Shown here: positions 32,352-33,240 of the stretch, piece by piece | Position numbering within the stretch: the first letter of the stretch is position 1 | Layout: each line of letters opens with the position of its first letter | NCBI GenBank assembly: GCA_964580575.1 | Contig: CAZOLJ010000051.1 | Location: 1 to 33,240 of the forward strand | Reading direction: 5' to 3' | Origin: CAVPDE01 sp964580575 | GTDB taxonomy: Bacteria > Desulfobacterota > DSM-4660 > Desulfatiglandales > HGW-15 | Length of the DNA stretch: 33,240 nt | Translations under genes and position numbers: made by a program | Notes under the pieces: generated by a model | The model's input: the letters and a program-made list of their open reading frames with translations, nothing else | Databases searched by the model: none | Told to the model about the DNA's origin: nothing

Positions 32352-32669
32352 GTGGACTTAGACCTTGAAAAAGAAATCCAGAGCATCACTAGGCAACTCA
32401 TCGATAAGTACGGCCCTGAAAAGATCATCCTTTTTGGGAGTGCTGCACGTGGAGAGTACGGTAAAGCGAATGATCTGGATTTTCTGATTATCAAGCATGA
32501 CGTGCCCTTGTACGGGATTGACAGGATGCGGGAACTCGACGAGCTAATCGATCGAAACGTAGCGGCTGATATGCTCGTCTACCGGCCCGACGAATTTGAT
32601 GACCGGATTCGCTTGGGTGACCCTTTTATCAAGGCCATCCTCAAGGAAGGGCGTATTCTCTATGGCTGA
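32352..32669 (+). CDS. MNT-type nucleotidyltransferase (antitoxin), module B
   Basis: 105-aa minimal nucleotidyltransferase with IILFGSAARGEYGKANDLDF (GS...D-x-D). The first 40 residues are nearly identical to module A; the rest differs strongly (about half the residues), though length and the LGDPFIKAILKEGRILYG end are kept. GTG start with GGGAG upstream. It overlaps the HEPN gene by 8 nt. Confidence 0.88.
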   Translation: MDLDLEKEIQSITRQLIDKYGPEKIILFGSAARGEYGKANDLDFLIIKHDVPLYGIDRMRELDELIDRNVAADMLVYRPDEFDDRIRLGDPFIKAILKEGRILYG

Positions 32670-33060
32670 ACTCCGCCTCGTCGATGAATGGCTTAAAAAA
32701 GCCGAGGAGGATTATGAGTTTGCTTCTTCCGTGATGGAAGATAGTTCTTTCTACGCCCAAATCTGTTTTCATTTTCATCAGGCTGCCGAGAAGTACTTGA
32801 AGGCCTTCATCGTAGCCAGAGATCTCGAGTTTCAGAAGATTCACGATCTGCTTGTTCTCTTGAAATTATGTTCCGCTGTAGAACCGGAGTTTAGCGAAAT
32901 ATGGGATGATTGTAAATTTCTCAACAGGTTCTATATTGACACCCGTTATCCCGTTCACTGGCCAACGAATTACACCAAGGAGCAGGCATTAAAGGCAAAG
33001 ACCGCTTCCGCGCAAGTGCGGAACCTGATAAGAAAAGCCCTCACCGGAACCACCCATTGA
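32662..33060 (+). CDS. HEPN-domain protein (toxin), module B
   Basis: 132-aa HEPN protein, complete. Features: ICFHFHQAAEKYLKAFI (the usual second helix), then RDLEFQKIHDLL (an R...H pair as in HEPN ribonucleases) and a C-terminal helix. It is likely the RNase toxin held in check by the MNT protein. Coupled by an 8-nt overlap. It gives the reference for the truncated copy in module A. Confidence 0.87.
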   Translation: MAELRLVDEWLKKAEEDYEFASSVMEDSSFYAQICFHFHQAAEKYLKAFIVARDLEFQKIHDLLVLLKLCSAVEPEFSEIWDDCKFLNRFYIDTRYPVHWPTNYTKEQALKAKTASAQVRNLIRKALTGTTH

Positions 33061-33087
33061 GAGTCTCCCTGTCCCTAGGCTTCCCCG

Positions 33088-33228
33088 TCTGCTGTTAACT
33101 GTTGTCTGTCCAAGACCCTGAGCCTCTTGAAGGGAGCAGAGTCGAAGGGTTTACTGATCACTGGTTTCATGCTGTCTTCTGTCTCCTTGTATTCTATTTC
33201 CTGCTGTCCTATGAGCTTTGTTCCGTCT
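33088..33228. repeat. Heptamer arrays at the right end
   Basis: TCTGCTG 33088, TTAACTG 33095, TTGTCTG 33102. Later TGTCTTC 33173, TGTCTCC 33180, TTGTATT 33187, CTATTTC 33194, CTGCTGT 33201, CCTATGA 33208, GCTTTGT 33215, TCCGTCT 33222, all in 7-nt steps. No gene is seen in 33061-33240. Confidence 0.75.
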
Positions 33229-33240
33229 ACGACTTTCACC

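Noticed and set aside
27629..33060. Integron cassette array
   Set aside because: Each module has its own promoter, as integron toxin-antitoxin cassettes do, but I see no attC-like sites or integrase and the genes point in both directions.
1..33240. tRNA or rRNA genes
   Set aside because: No cloverleaf with a recognisable T-loop or rRNA core sequence was noticed by eye; a dedicated scan was not possible.

Overview
The window looks like a scaffold from a metagenome-derived anaerobic bacterium, most likely a deltaproteobacterium in the broad sense (Desulfobacterota). The basis is gene content: a four-cluster ferredoxin paired with a molybdopterin oxidoreductase, a canonical Tol-Pal operon, a thiolase of the type common in these fatty/aromatic acid degraders, duplicated MoeA with a ModE-like HTH, and a sigma-54-like site ahead of a large secreted protein. 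Two 100-N gaps (7522-7621, 13341-13440) are scaffolding placeholders.

Layout. 49-2657: molybdenum (or tungsten) oxidoreductase plus ferredoxin. 2714-6077: PpiD-type periplasmic chaperone/PPIase and, on the other strand, a NamZ/DUF1343 muramidase. 6241-7435: an excisionase-like mini HTH gene with a small partner, and a secreted thermonuclease. 7649-12661 (minus): complete tolQ-tolR-tolA-tolB-pal-cpoB. 12846-16518 (minus): ModE-like HTH, MoeA fused to a binding-protein-like domain (3' end lost in the gap), MoeA. 16838-19156: an unrecognised gene and an acetyl-CoA acetyltransferase. 19395-22069 (minus): UDP-glucose 6-dehydrogenase and UDP-glucuronate 4-epimerase. 22569-23199: vapBC. 23356-27368 (minus): a 919-aa secreted protein with four tandem C-terminal repeats and a VanZ-family membrane protein. 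27629-33060: a dense toxin-antitoxin island.

How it fits together. The first 27 kb is mostly chromosomal housekeeping: envelope integrity (Tol-Pal, PpiD, NamZ), molybdenum cofactor insertion that could serve the Mo enzyme at the left end, nucleotide-sugar synthesis, and a possible surface/exopolysaccharide theme (UGDH, epimerase, VanZ, secreted FN3/calcium-repeat protein). The last 5.5 kb holds eight toxin-antitoxin-type units, several with a near-consensus sigma-70 promoter. In three of them the antitoxin is intact but the toxin is cut short.

The most unusual signal is not a gene. Almost every intergenic region from 6 kb onward contains degenerate tandem arrays with an exact 7-nt period (two have 9), in at least ten sequence families. 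Neighbouring families often follow each other without breaking the 7-nt phase. Many arrays are arranged as nested inverted repeats around CACGAA/TTCGTG words. Both assembly gaps fall in or beside these arrays. I know heptameric short tandem repeats from cyanobacteria as a precedent, but not this multi-family, phase-locked form, and I consider it the best candidate for something undescribed here.
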